DNA of 64,000 nucleotides from Allgaiera indica (GTDB lineage Bacteria > Pseudomonadota > Alphaproteobacteria > Rhodobacterales > Rhodobacteraceae), in NCBI RefSeq assembly GCF_900106675.1, contig NZ_FNOB01000005.1, positions 62,001 through 126,000 on the forward strand, read 5' to 3'. Below the pieces are notes generated by a model that ran no database searches, was not told the DNA's origin, and worked only from the letters and a program-made list of their open reading frames with translations. This document shows, one piece after another, positions 26,727 through 35,421 of the stretch. The first letter of the stretch is position 1. Every line of letters starts with the position of its first letter. The position numbers and the translations under genes are program-made.

Positions 26727-27617
26727 ATGCGCCGCCTGCTTGTGCTGCTGGCCTCGCTTTTGCTTCTGGGCCTGGTGGCGTTCTGGTACGTCACCCGTCC
26801 CGATCCGCTGCCGCCCCGGGCGATGGCGGGGCTGACCGGGGATCCGCAGCATGGAAAGCTGGTGTTCTGGGCCGGCGGCTGTGCGTCGTGCCACGCGGCC
26901 AAGGGGGCCACGGGGGCCGATCTGTTGAAGCTGGGGGGCGGACGGGCGCTGGTGACGGCCTTCGGGACGTTCCATGTGCCCAACATCTCTCCGGACCCGA
27001 AGGACGGGATCGGCGACTGGACCTTGCAGGATTTCGGCAATGCCCTGCTGCGCGGGCTGCGCCCCGACGGCGCGCATCTGTATCCCGCCTTTCCCTATAC
27101 CAGCTACAACAAGATGACGCGGCAGGACGTGGCCGATCTTTGGGCCTATCTGCGCACGCTGCCGGCGATCGCCAAGCCCGACAAGCCGCACGACCTGCGC
27201 TTCCCCTTCAACATCCGGCGCCTGGTGGGGGGCTATGATTTCCTTTACGCGTCGAAGGCCTGGGTGGTGACCGGCGAACTGACCCCGCAAGAGATGCGCG
27301 GCCGCTATCTGGCCGAGGCGGTGACCCATTGCGGCCAGTGCCACACCCCGCGCAACATGCTGGGCGCGATGGAAACCTCGCGCTGGCTGGCGGGCGCGCC
27401 GAACCCCGACGGCCAGGGCCGCATCCCCAACATCACGCCGGCACATCTGAAATGGTCGACGACGGATATCGAGGCCTTCCTGACCACCGGCCTGACGCCG
27501 GATTATGACAGCGCCGGCGGCCAGATGGCCGATGTGGTGCAGAACCTGGCGCATCTGCCGAAATCCGACATCGCCGCGATCGCCGCCTATCTGAAGAAGG
27601 TGCCGCCGGTGAAGTGA
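26727..27617 (+). CDS. Membrane-anchored diheme cytochrome c (alcohol/gluconate dehydrogenase-type)
   Basis: The 296-residue protein has one N-terminal membrane anchor (residues 3-21) and two cytochrome c domains: CASCH at 52-56 and CGQCH at 202-206, each with distal PNI(S/T)P segments (about 85 and the C-terminal half). The arrangement resembles the cytochrome subunits of membrane alcohol and gluconate dehydrogenases, but no dehydrogenase gene is nearby. The ATG at 26727 is preferred to the in-frame GTG at 26718; both lie close to GAAGGG. Possibly an electron partner of the cytochrome c' encoded just upstream. Confidence 0.9.
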   Translation: MRRLLVLLASLLLLGLVAFWYVTRPDPLPPRAMAGLTGDPQHGKLVFWAGGCASCHAAKGATGADLLKLGGGRALVTAFGTFHVPNISPDPKDGIGDWTLQDFGNALLRGLRPDGAHLYPAFPYTSYNKMTRQDVADLWAYLRTLPAIAKPDKPHDLRFPFNIRRLVGGYDFLYASKAWVVTGELTPQEMRGRYLAEAVTHCGQCHTPRNMLGAMETSRWLAGAPNPDGQGRIPNITPAHLKWSTTDIEAFLTTGLTPDYDSAGGQMADVVQNLAHLPKSDIAAIAAYLKKVPPVK

Positions 27618-28004
27618 GGCGCCGTCGTCGGATCGGCGCAGGTCGGTCTGTTTCGCGCAGTGTCGCGAAGCCGAAGGGCCAAGCCCATACCCCGGCTTTT
27701 CGAGACTTTTGCATCGCGCGTCACGGGGAACGGCGCACAGGCTGCGCCGGCCGTAAAACCAGCGCGATCTTGAGCAACGGTATGGTTATTCCATTTGAAC
27801 TTGTCGTTCCGGGCCACCCTCATCTGAAAGGGTTCCTTTCGCGCCCCGCCCGCGCTTGGCGCGCATCAGACCCTGCGTTTGAAGATCAGGGTCGAGCCGG
27901 CCGACGCATAGCCCGCCCGGCCGTCCCCAAAGCATCGCGCGCTCTGCACACATATGCAGCCAACCCGTCCTTCCGTGGGCCGCGGGGCGTGCCGGCCCCC
28001 GTGC
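27618..28004. other. Intergenic region between the diheme cytochrome gene and lipA, with a weak terminator-like hairpin
   Basis: 387 bases between two convergent genes. About 50 bases after the cytochrome stop, AAGCCG (27668-27673) pairs with CGGCTT (27693-27698), enclosing GGGC-caa-GCCC, and is followed by TT; this could be a weak terminator. The remainder shows no gene or repeat that I recognise. Confidence 0.4.
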
Positions 28005-28955
28005 CTAGGCCTGCCCCAGCTTCTTCAGACGGGTCTCGCGCATGCGGGCGAAATCATCGCCAGCGTGATAGCTGGACCGGGTCAGCGGCGTGGCCGAAAC
28101 CATCAGGAAACCCTTGCCCCAGGCGGCCTTCTCATAGGCCTTGAATTCCTCGGGCGTGATGAAGCGCGCCACCGCGTGGTGCTTGGGCGTGGGCTGCAGA
28201 TATTGCCCGATGGTCAGGAAATCGACCCCGGCCGAGCGCATGTCGTCCATCACCTGGCGCACCTGCGCGGGTTCCTCGCCCAGGCCCACCATCAGGCCCG
28301 ACTTGGTGAACATCGCCGGGTCCAACTCCTTCACCCGCTGCAACAGGCGCAGGCTGTGGAAATAGCGCGCCCCGGGCCGGACCGACGGATAAAGCCCCGG
28401 CACGGTTTCGAGATTGTGGTTGAAGACATCGGGGCGCGCCTCGACCACCATTTCCAGCGCCGAGGGCGCACATTTCAGGAAATCCGGCGTCAGCACCTCG
28501 ATCGTGGTGCCGGGTGCGCGGTGGCGGATGGCGCGGATCGTCTGGGCGAAATGCTCGGCGCCGCCGTCTTCCAGATCGTCGCGGTCGACCGAGGTCACCA
28601 CCACATGTTTGAGGCCCAGTTGTTCCACCGCATGGGCCACCCGGCCGGGCTCGAACGCGTCCAGCGTGTCTGGGCGTCCGGTGGCGACGTTGCAGAAGGT
28701 GCAGCCGCGGGTGCAGATCTCGCCCATGATCATCATGGTGGCGTGGCCCTGAGACCAGCATTCGCCTACATTGGGACAGCCGGCCTCTTCGCAGACGGTG
28801 ACCAGCTTTTGGTCGCGCATGATGTCGCGGGTCTTCTTGTAGCCCTCGCTGGTCGGGGCCTTGACGCGAATCCAGGCGGGTTTCCTGGGCTGGGCGTTGT
28901 CGGCGCGGTGGGCCTTTTCGGGATGGCGCTGGCCGGGGATGCTGAGGTCGCGCAT
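28005..28955 (-). CDS. lipA: Lipoyl synthase LipA
   Basis: The 316-residue radical SAM enzyme inserts two sulphurs into protein-bound octanoyl groups to make lipoyl cofactor. Both clusters are visible: Cys55, Cys60 and Cys66 ([12 protein letters not shown], auxiliary) and Cys81, Cys85 and Cys88 (CTRGCTFC, radical SAM). The ATG at 28955, preceded by AGGAG, is chosen over a long low-homology upstream frame. It stands alone; lipB is not nearby. Confidence 0.96.
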   Translation of the reverse strand: MRDLSIPGQRHPEKAHRADNAQPRKPAWIRVKAPTSEGYKKTRDIMRDQKLVTVCEEAGCPNVGECWSQGHATMMIMGEICTRGCTFCNVATGRPDTLDAFEPGRVAHAVEQLGLKHVVVTSVDRDDLEDGGAEHFAQTIRAIRHRAPGTTIEVLTPDFLKCAPSALEMVVEARPDVFNHNLETVPGLYPSVRPGARYFHSLRLLQRVKELDPAMFTKSGLMVGLGEEPAQVRQVMDDMRSAGVDFLTIGQYLQPTPKHHAVARFITPEEFKAYEKAAWGKGFLMVSATPLTRSSYHAGDDFARMRETRLKKLGQA

Positions 28956-29312
28956 CGGGCGCTCCTGATCGCTGGGGGTTCGCGCCAGACATAGGCCCTT
29001 TGGCAGCAAAGGGCAATTGCGCGGCGCGCATGGCGGGTGGCCGGCGAAAGGGGGGACACCTGACACCAAGCCCAATGCAGCCCGATGCACGCCGGGACAC
29101 GCCGGGACACGCCCCGCACAAGCGTGCCTCCGACGCGGTCGGCTGGCGCTTCGATGCTCTCGAAACCGCCCGGGCGAAGGGGGATGCTGAACCATACATG
29201 GCGAAGCGCCCCCGCCGAGGCGCGCTACCCCACGGGCATGCGCGCGCCCTGCTCGCTCCAAGCCCGGAACTCCACACTGGCGTCAGCGTCCGCGAGGCGC
29301 CATATCTTGTCC

Positions 29313-30008
29313 ATGATCCGATTTCTTCCGCTTCTGATCGCCCTGATCGTCGGCTATGCGACCTGGCGGCTGTCGGCCTGGCAGACGGCCAAGACGCTTG
29401 ACCGCCAGTCCGAACCGCTGCGCGACCCCACCCTGGCGCCCCTGCTTGAACGCATGGCGCAGGCGCTGGGGGTCAAGCGCATCGCGGTGAACATGTACCG
29501 CATCGCGCCGGTGAACGGCCTGGCGGCGCCGGACGGGCGGATCTTTCTGACCCAGGGCTTCGTCGACCGCTACCGGGCCGGCGAGGTGACGGCCGAGGAA
29601 CTGGCCAGCGTCATCGCGCATGAGCTGGGCCATGTCGCGCTGGGGCACGCGCGCCGGCGGATGATCGATTTCTCGGGCCAGAACGCGATGCGCATGGCGC
29701 TGGGGATGGTGCTGTCGCGGATCCTGCCGGGGGGCGGGATGTGGCTGGCGAACATGGCCACCCGGCTGCTGGCCGCCACGCTGAGCCGCAAGGACGAATA
29801 CGAGGCCGACGCCTATGCGAGCGCCCTGCTGACCAAGGCCGGGATCGGCACCGCGCCGCAGAAATCGCTGTTTCGCAAGCTAGAGGCCCTGACCGGCGGC
29901 CCGGGCGGCGGCCCGGTGCCCGCCTGGCTGATGTCGCATCCCCACACCCGGGATCGCATCCGCGCCATCGAGGCGATGGAGGACCGCTGGGCCAAGGTCA
30001 CGGGCTAG
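29313..30008 (+). CDS. M48 family metalloprotease, membrane-anchored
   Basis: The 231-residue protein has an N-terminal membrane segment (FLPLLIALIVGYATWRL) and the zinc motif HELGH at residues 103-107 with a second ligand in DEYEAD. It belongs to the M48 (HtpX/Ste24-like) family but is shorter than HtpX and has only one clear hydrophobic anchor, so the active site probably faces the periplasm. Likely role in envelope protein quality control. The ATG at 29313 lacks a strong ribosome site. Convergent with the PIN gene. Confidence 0.87.
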   Translation: MIRFLPLLIALIVGYATWRLSAWQTAKTLDRQSEPLRDPTLAPLLERMAQALGVKRIAVNMYRIAPVNGLAAPDGRIFLTQGFVDRYRAGEVTAEELASVIAHELGHVALGHARRRMIDFSGQNAMRMALGMVLSRILPGGGMWLANMATRLLAATLSRKDEYEADAYASALLTKAGIGTAPQKSLFRKLEALTGGPGGGPVPAWLMSHPHTRDRIRAIEAMEDRWAKVTG

Positions 30009-30017
30009 GCCAGCGCT

Positions 30018-30557
30018 TCAGGCCAGCGCCTTGCCCAGCCGCGGCAGCCGCGCGCGCTTCATCAGCGGGCGCAGGGGTTGCGAGGTGCCCGACAGGCGTT
30101 CGGCCTCGGCCCGGACAGCTTCGACCACCTCGTCCACCGCATCCGGCGCGGCCTCGTGCAGCGCCAGCAGGAACTGGTCGGGATCGCGGCGGTCAAGGCC
30201 TTCCTCGGCCAAGGTGGCGCGGGGGAAATCGCGCGCGTTGAAGGTGACGATCAGATCGGCATTGCCGGCGATCGCGGCCCCCAGCACATGCACGTCATCG
30301 GGATCGGGCAGGTAAAGGCGCCGCTCCAACCCCGGCGCGGCGACCACCTCGGCCCCCGGAAACCGGACCCGAAGGGCGGCGATCTCGCCCCGCGCGACGG
30401 TCTCGGCGCCGGGGCCCAGCTTTACCGTGGCGCGGGCCCATTCCTCAAGGATGCGCGCCGACCACAGCGGCGTATAAAGGCCGCGCGCGGCGCAACCGGT
30501 CAGGATCTCTCGCAGTACCGTGGGGTAAAGTACGCAGGCGTCCAGCACCGCCCTCAC
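30018..30557 (-). CDS. PIN-domain protein coupled to rlmI
   Basis: A 179-residue PIN-fold protein: first acidic residue in VRAVLDACVLYP and later acidic residues in LPDPDDVHVLGAAI and ADLIVTFNARDFP, which place it in the PIN_3 group of RNases. The best start is a GTG overlapping the rlmI TGA (GTGA); the longer frame upstream runs inside rlmI. No antitoxin-sized partner gene is adjacent, so an ordinary VapC toxin role is doubtful. Coupling to an rRNA methyltransferase hints at RNA metabolism. Confidence 0.78.
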   Translation of the reverse strand: MRAVLDACVLYPTVLREILTGCAARGLYTPLWSARILEEWARATVKLGPGAETVARGEIAALRVRFPGAEVVAAPGLERRLYLPDPDDVHVLGAAIAGNADLIVTFNARDFPRATLAEEGLDRRDPDQFLLALHEAAPDAVDEVVEAVRAEAERLSGTSQPLRPLMKRARLPRLGKALA

Positions 30558-31765
30558 GGTAGCAACCGGTAGAACAGCGCCTTGAGATACCCCGATTCCG
30601 CCAGATGCGGCATCAGCGGATGGTCCGGCCCGGCGAACCCGGTGTAGACGATCTGCCCGGTGCGGCCCGCGCGCCCGATACCACGGGTGCAGGCGGTCCG
30701 GAAAGCCCCCAGATCGGCGGCATGGGAACATGAACACAGCCCCAAAACGCCGCCCGGCGCCACCAGCGGCGCGGCCAGCTTCGCCACCCGCTCATAGGCG
30801 CGCAAACCTGCCTCCAGCGCCTGTTTCGAGGGTGCGAAAGCCGGCGGGTCGCAGATCACCAGATCGAATTGCGCACCCTCCGCGGCCAGGGCCTCCATCT
30901 GCGCGAAGGCGTCGCCCTGGCGGGTGGTAAAACGCGCCTCTGCGCCCATCGCCCGCGCCCCCTGCCCGGCCAGATCCAGCGCCGGCGCAGAGCTGTCGAC
31001 CGCGGTCGCGGCCTCGGCCCCGGCGGCCAGCGCGGCCAGCGAGAAGCCGCCCACATGGGAAAACACATCCAACATGCGCGCGCCCTTGGCAAAGCGCTGC
31101 GCGAAGGCGTGGTTGGGGCGCTGGTCGAAGAACAGCCCCGTCTTCTGCCCACCCGTCACATCGGCCATGTAGGTCGCGCCGTTCATCGCCACCGGCACCG
31201 GCCCGGCGACCGCGCCTTGCAGCACCACGGTCTCTTCCGCCAAGCCTTCCAGCGTGCGCGACCGTCCGGTGCCGTTCTTGACGATGGTGGAAACGCCGGT
31301 GACCTCGGTCAGGGCCTCGGCCAGCGGCGCGATCAGGCGCTCGGCCCAGGCGGCGTTGGGCTGGATCACGGCAGTGTCGCCAAAACGGTCGATCACCACG
31401 CCGGGCAGGCCGTCGGCCTCGGCATGGACGAGGCGATAGAAGGGCGCGTCGAACAGCGTCTCGCGCAGCGCCAGCGCCCGGGTCAGGCGCCGGGCGAACC
31501 AGGCCCGGTCGATCTCGGCGCCGGGGTCGGCATCCAGCATCCGCGCGATGATCTTCGAATTCGGATTGACGGTGACCAACCCCATCGCGCGCCGGTCGGC
31601 ATCCTCGAGCACCGCCAGCACGCCGGGTTCCAGCGCCCGGCTGCGCCGGTCGAGGACCAGCTCATCGGCATAGATCCAGGGAAAGCCGTGCCGCACGGCC
31701 CGCGCCCCCGCCTTGTTGGGACGCAGTCGGACGATAGGGCGGGCGGGGTGGGTTGCTTCGTTCAT
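30554..31765 (-). CDS. rlmI: RlmI-type 23S rRNA cytosine-C5 methyltransferase
   Basis: The 403-residue protein has an N-terminal PUA domain (VRLRPNKAGARAVRHGFPWIYADEL), an EEHEE linker domain and a Rossmann methyltransferase domain with MLDVFSHVGGFSLAALAAGA and DLVICDPPAFAPSK, and a conserved SCSH near the end. RlmI makes m5C1962 in 23S rRNA. It sits directly upstream of the PIN-domain gene, overlapping by four bases. The ATG at 31765 gives the normal family start. Confidence 0.88.
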   Translation of the reverse strand: MNEATHPARPIVRLRPNKAGARAVRHGFPWIYADELVLDRRSRALEPGVLAVLEDADRRAMGLVTVNPNSKIIARMLDADPGAEIDRAWFARRLTRALALRETLFDAPFYRLVHAEADGLPGVVIDRFGDTAVIQPNAAWAERLIAPLAEALTEVTGVSTIVKNGTGRSRTLEGLAEETVVLQGAVAGPVPVAMNGATYMADVTGGQKTGLFFDQRPNHAFAQRFAKGARMLDVFSHVGGFSLAALAAGAEAATAVDSSAPALDLAGQGARAMGAEARFTTRQGDAFAQMEALAAEGAQFDLVICDPPAFAPSKQALEAGLRAYERVAKLAAPLVAPGGVLGLCSCSHAADLGAFRTACTRGIGRAGRTGQIVYTGFAGPDHPLMPHLAESGYLKALFYRLLP

Positions 31766-31888
31766 GGCCCCGTCCTAGCTGCTTCCGCCAGCGGCGGGAA
31801 GAGGTGGCATGATCTGCCTGGCCCTGCCCGCACAACAACGTGTCGCCCCCATGCCGGTTTCCACCGGAACGGCCCCCCGTCGCTCGCG

Positions 31889-31974
31889 CCTTCATCTTGG
31901 CAAAAATACTGAACGGGGCCGCCATTTGGCGCGCCATTGGTCCGAGCGACACTGGCGACGGGGTGTGAAACCCC
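31889..31974 (-). repeat. Long-form dispersed repeat, reverse orientation
   Basis: Starting with CTTCATCTTGGCAAAAATACT and ending in GGGTGTGAAACCCC, this 86-base element is the reverse complement of the copy at 53981-54065 with few differences (both share GTCGCTCGGACC and CCAAATGGCG in the same order). It lies in the 238-base gap between rlmI and the small gene at 32004. Confidence 0.82.
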
Positions 31975-32003
31975 CTGCCCCGCGCAGGCAGAGATCCCGC
32001 CGC

Positions 32004-32186
32004 CTAAGCCGCGCGCGGCTTACTTGCGATCGGCCTGGCAACCGGCGCAGTTCGCGCTGCGCGGTGGGCTGCCATACGGGCACGAAGCCCGGCGATCATC
32101 TCGGCCAAGGCCCGGGCGCGCAATTGCCGCGCCTCGCGCTCGATCGCAGCGTAATCCCGGCTGCGAAGAGTGTCAAAGCTGTTCAT
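32004..32186 (-). CDS. Small RSP_7527-like protein
   Basis: A 60-residue protein beginning MNSFDTLRSRDYAAIEREAR and rich in Arg and Ala, with the pattern IEREARQLRARALAEMIAGL. Short proteins of this shape (RSP_7527-like) are common in Rhodobacterales. AGGAG before the ATG at 32186 supports translation. It is likely a single amphipathic helix. Function unknown; a DUF1127-like regulatory small protein is an alternative. Confidence 0.65.
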   Translation of the reverse strand: MNSFDTLRSRDYAAIEREARQLRARALAEMIAGLRARMAAHRAARTAPVARPIASKPRAA

Positions 32187-32327
32187 CGCAATTCTCCTGT
32201 GGAGTTCTCGCCTCCCTGGGCGCAATTTAGGTCATAATTGCTGACCTTGCTACGGCCCAACGGACAAGCCCGCCATGCAGTTCCCACATGGCGGCGCGAC
32301 TTTCGCTTGCGCCCGCCTCAAGGATTT

Positions 32328-32339
32328 GTTAGCGCTAAC
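32328..32339. promoter_or_regulatory. Perfect LacI-family operator in front of edd
   Basis: GTTAGCGCTAAC is a perfect 12-base palindrome with the CG centre typical of LacI-family operators, 36 bases before the edd ATG. The form matches what I recall for PckR, a LacI-family regulator of central carbon genes in alphaproteobacteria. A related site precedes glpX (1287-1298). Confidence 0.65.
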
Positions 32340-32374
32340 GTATCCCAACAGACCTGCGACCCCAGGAGGATGCC

Positions 32375-34180
32375 ATGCCGCTTCAATCCACGATCGCGCG
32401 GGTGACCGATCGGATCCGCGCCCGGTCGGCCGGACCGCGCCGGGCCTATCTCGACAAGATCGCCCGCGCGGCCCAGGAAGGCCCCCGCCGCGCCCATCTG
32501 AGCTGCGGCAACCAGGCCCATGCCTATGCGGCGACGGGGCCCGACAAGGACGCCCTCGCCCGGGGCCGCGCGCCGAACATCGGCATCGTCACCGCCTATA
32601 ACGACATGCTCTCGGCGCACCAGCCGTTCGAGCGGTTCCCCGCGCTGATCCGCGAGGCCGCCCGCCGCGCCGGCGCCACCGCGCAGGTCGCGGGCGGGGT
32701 GCCGGCGATGTGCGACGGTGTCACCCAGGGTCAGCCGGGGATGGAGCTGTCGCTGTTCTCGCGCGACGTGATCGCGCTGGCGGCAGGCGTCGCGCTAAGC
32801 CACAACACCTTCGACGCGGCGCTTTACCTCGGCGTTTGCGACAAGATCGTGCCGGGGCTGGTGATCGCCGCGGCCACCTTCGGCCATATCCCGGCGCTGT
32901 TCCTGCCCGCCGGCCCGATGACCTCGGGCCTGCCCAATGACGAGAAATCCGCCGTCCGCCAGCGCTTCGCCGCCGGCGAGATCGGGCGCGACGAACTGAT
33001 GGCGGCCGAGATGGCAAGCTACCACGGCCCCGGCACCTGCACCTTCTACGGCACTGCCAACACCAATCAGATGCTGATGGAATTCATGGGCCTGCACCTG
33101 CCCGGCGCCAGCTTCGTCAATCCGAACACGCCCTTGCGCGACGCGCTGACCGTGGCGGGCACAGAACGCGCAGCCGCGATCACCGCGCTGGGCAACGCCT
33201 ATACGCCGGTGTCCGAGGTGCTGGACGAACGCGCCTTCGTCAACGGCATCGTCGGGCTGATGGCGACGGGCGGCTCTACCAATCTGGTGATCCACCTGCC
33301 CGCCATGGCCCGCGCCGCCGGGGTGATTCTGGATATCGAGGATTTCGCCGAGATCTCGGCGGTGACGCCCTTGATGGCCAAGGTCTATCCCAACGGCCTG
33401 GCGGATGTGAACCACTTCCACGCCGCCGGGGGCCTGGCCTATATGATCGGCGACCTGCTGGACGAAGGCCTGCTGCACCCCGACACCCGGACCGTGGCGG
33501 GCGAGGGCCTGGCGCTCTACACCCGCGAGCCGAAGCTGGCGGGCGGCGCGCTGGCCTGGCACGAGGGGCCGCGCGAAAGCCTGAACGACAAGATCCTGCG
33601 CCCGGCCGCGACGCCGTTCCAGCCCGAGGGCGGGCTGAAACAATTGTCGGGCAACCTCGGGCGCGGGGTGATCAAGGTCTCGGCCGTGGCGCCCGAACGC
33701 CATGTGATCGAGGCCAAGGCGCGCGTCTTCCACGACCAGGCCGAGGTAAAGGCCGCCTTCCAGGCCGGCGCGTTCACCGAGGACACGATCGTCGTCGTCC
33801 GCTTCCAGGGGCCGCGCGCCAACGGCATGCCGGAACTGCATTCGCTGACCCCGATCCTGTCGGTGCTGCTCGACCGCGGGCTGAAGGTGGCGCTGGTGAC
33901 CGACGGGCGCATGTCCGGCGCCTCGGGCAAGGTGCCCGCGGCGATCCATGTCTCGCCCGAAGCCGCCACCGGCGGGCCGATCGCACGGCTGCGCGATGGC
34001 GACCGCGTGCGCCTTGACGCGGCCGCCGGAACGCTGATGGTGCTGGAACCCGATTTCGACGCACGCCCCCCCGCGACCGCCGATCTGTCGGATTACCACT
34101 CCGGGCTCGGGCGCGAATTGTTCGATACATTCCGCGCCAACGTCGGCCCTGCGACCGAAGGCGCCGGCGTCGTCGTCTGA
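32375..34180 (+). CDS. edd: Phosphogluconate dehydratase Edd
   Basis: The 601-residue Fe-S enzyme converts 6-phosphogluconate to KDPG in the Entner-Doudoroff pathway. Cysteine motifs [13 protein letters not shown] and GVCDKIVPG and the segment [17 protein letters not shown] are those of the IlvD/Edd family, and the length fits Edd (about 600) rather than IlvD. AGGAGG precedes the ATG at 32375. A perfect LacI-type operator lies just upstream, and eda follows. Confidence 0.96.
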   Translation: MPLQSTIARVTDRIRARSAGPRRAYLDKIARAAQEGPRRAHLSCGNQAHAYAATGPDKDALARGRAPNIGIVTAYNDMLSAHQPFERFPALIREAARRAGATAQVAGGVPAMCDGVTQGQPGMELSLFSRDVIALAAGVALSHNTFDAALYLGVCDKIVPGLVIAAATFGHIPALFLPAGPMTSGLPNDEKSAVRQRFAAGEIGRDELMAAEMASYHGPGTCTFYGTANTNQMLMEFMGLHLPGASFVNPNTPLRDALTVAGTERAAAITALGNAYTPVSEVLDERAFVNGIVGLMATGGSTNLVIHLPAMARAAGVILDIEDFAEISAVTPLMAKVYPNGLADVNHFHAAGGLAYMIGDLLDEGLLHPDTRTVAGEGLALYTREPKLAGGALAWHEGPRESLNDKILRPAATPFQPEGGLKQLSGNLGRGVIKVSAVAPERHVIEAKARVFHDQAEVKAAFQAGAFTEDTIVVVRFQGPRANGMPELHSLTPILSVLLDRGLKVALVTDGRMSGASGKVPAAIHVSPEAATGGPIARLRDGDRVRLDAAAGTLMVLEPDFDARPPATADLSDYHSGLGRELFDTFRANVGPATEGAGVVV

Positions 34181-34367
34181 TCGTGCGGCACCGCCGGGAC
34201 GCCCAAGGTTTACCGCCTTTGGCGAGGATCGGAGACCAGGATGAAAGGCATGGCAGCAAGGGCTAGCACGGCAACACGGGCGGAAAGACCGATGACAGCC
34301 CAAAAGGAATGCTTGCACTATCCCGCGCGCCCCGGGACAGGTCGAGCACCGCCGGCCCGCACTTCAC

Positions 34368-34390
34368 CTTTCATCTTGGCACAAATACTC
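34368..34390 (-). repeat. Dispersed repeat, single copy, between edd and eda
   Basis: CTTTCATCTTGGCACAAATA begins the reverse-oriented core, followed by CTC. It lies in the 266-base gap between edd and eda, so the repeat can sit inside what is probably one operon. Confidence 0.75.
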
Positions 34391-34446
34391 TCGCCGAAGG
34401 CTTCCGCCGTCACAACCCGCCCGCATTTCCGACGAAAGGCCCCGAC

Positions 34447-35088
34447 ATGACACCCCACGATGCCTCAACCCGAGCCGCCGAGATCTGCCGGCGCGCGCCC
34501 GTCATTCCCGTGCTGGTGATCGACGATCCCGCCCATGCCCGCCCGCTGGCCGAGGCGCTGGTCGCCGGCGGATTGCCTGTGCTGGAGGTGACGCTTCGCA
34601 CCCCGGCCGCGCTTGAGGCGATCGCCGAGATGGCGCGCGTGCCCGGCGGCATCGTCGGCGCGGGCACGCTGATGGGCCCCGCCGATGTCGCCGCCGCGCA
34701 GGCCGCGGGCGCGGTCTTCGGGGTGTCGCCCGGGGCGACCGACCGGCTGCTGGACGCCTGCGAGGGCGCCGATCTGCCGTTGCTGCCCGGCGCGGCCACC
34801 GCAAGCGAGGTCATGGCCCTTTATGAGCGCGGCTACTTCATTCAGAAATTCTTCCCCGCCGAAGTGGCCGGCGGGGCCAAGGCGCTGAAGGCCCTGGGCG
34901 CACCGATCCCGCAGGTCAGCTTCTGCCCTACCGGTGGCGTGGCGCCGGCCAACGCGCGCGATTATCTGGCGCTGGAGAACGTGATCTGCGTCGGCGGCTC
35001 TTGGGTGGCCCCGAAGGCCATGATGGAAAGCGGCGATTGGGCCGGGATCACCGCCCTTGCGCGCGAAGCCGCCCGCCTTCCGGCCTGA
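34447..35088 (+). CDS. eda: KDPG aldolase Eda
   Basis: The 213-residue class I aldolase splits 2-keto-3-deoxy-6-phosphogluconate into pyruvate and glyceraldehyde 3-phosphate, the second Entner-Doudoroff step. The Schiff-base Lys134 (FIQKFFPAE) and Glu47 (LEVTLRT) are present, with the substrate motif CPTGGV. The ATG at 34447 starts MTPHDASTRAAEICR. It follows edd on the same strand; a repeat element in the gap may allow separate expression. Confidence 0.96.
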   Translation: MTPHDASTRAAEICRRAPVIPVLVIDDPAHARPLAEALVAGGLPVLEVTLRTPAALEAIAEMARVPGGIVGAGTLMGPADVAAAQAAGAVFGVSPGATDRLLDACEGADLPLLPGAATASEVMALYERGYFIQKFFPAEVAGGAKALKALGAPIPQVSFCPTGGVAPANARDYLALENVICVGGSWVAPKAMMESGDWAGITALAREAARLPA

Positions 35089-35112
35089 GCCGCTTTCTCC
35101 GCCGACGCGCCC

Positions 35113-35421
35113 TCAGACCGGGTGGGAAGTGCGCCCGCCGCGCCCTCCCCGGCGGCGCGGCGCGGGGCCGTCCTGCAGCCCCTCGGTCAGCACCTTGGTC
35201 ATCGGGTGGTCGGGGGTCTCCAGCCCATAGGTGGCAAGCAATACGCGCATTGCCTCGCGCGGATCGACCTGCGCATCCAGGCTCAGCGCCCAATCCACGA
35301 AGATCGAGCGGCACTCGCTGTCCGTGATCGTCTCGATCCGGTAACTTTCGCGCACCAGCCCCTTCGGGTCCGCCAAGTCGAGCCGCATCATGCCATGTCC
35401 CATCTGGTCCTCATCCGTCAT
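35113..35421 (-). CDS. Conserved hypothetical protein, coupled to glnE
   Basis: A 102-residue protein starting MTDEDQMGHGMMRLDLADP, with an acidic helical core (ECRSIFVDWALSLDAQVDPREAM) and an Arg/Gly-rich tail. Its start lies inside the end of glnE (11-base overlap), so it is the second gene of that operon. I do not recognise the family. The strict overlap suggests translation coupled to glnE. Confidence 0.72.
   Translation of the reverse strand: MTDEDQMGHGMMRLDLADPKGLVRESYRIETITDSECRSIFVDWALSLDAQVDPREAMRVLLATYGLETPDHPMTKVLTEGLQDGPAPRRRGGRGGRTSHPV

Noticed and set aside
28956-29312. Extended N-terminus of lipA reaching into the upstream gap
   Set aside because: The extension is low-complexity and lacks a ribosome site; the ATG at 28955 has AGGAG and the normal family start.
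32795-34318. 507-codon frame antisense to edd
   Set aside because: No recognisable domain; edd is fully supported on the other strand.
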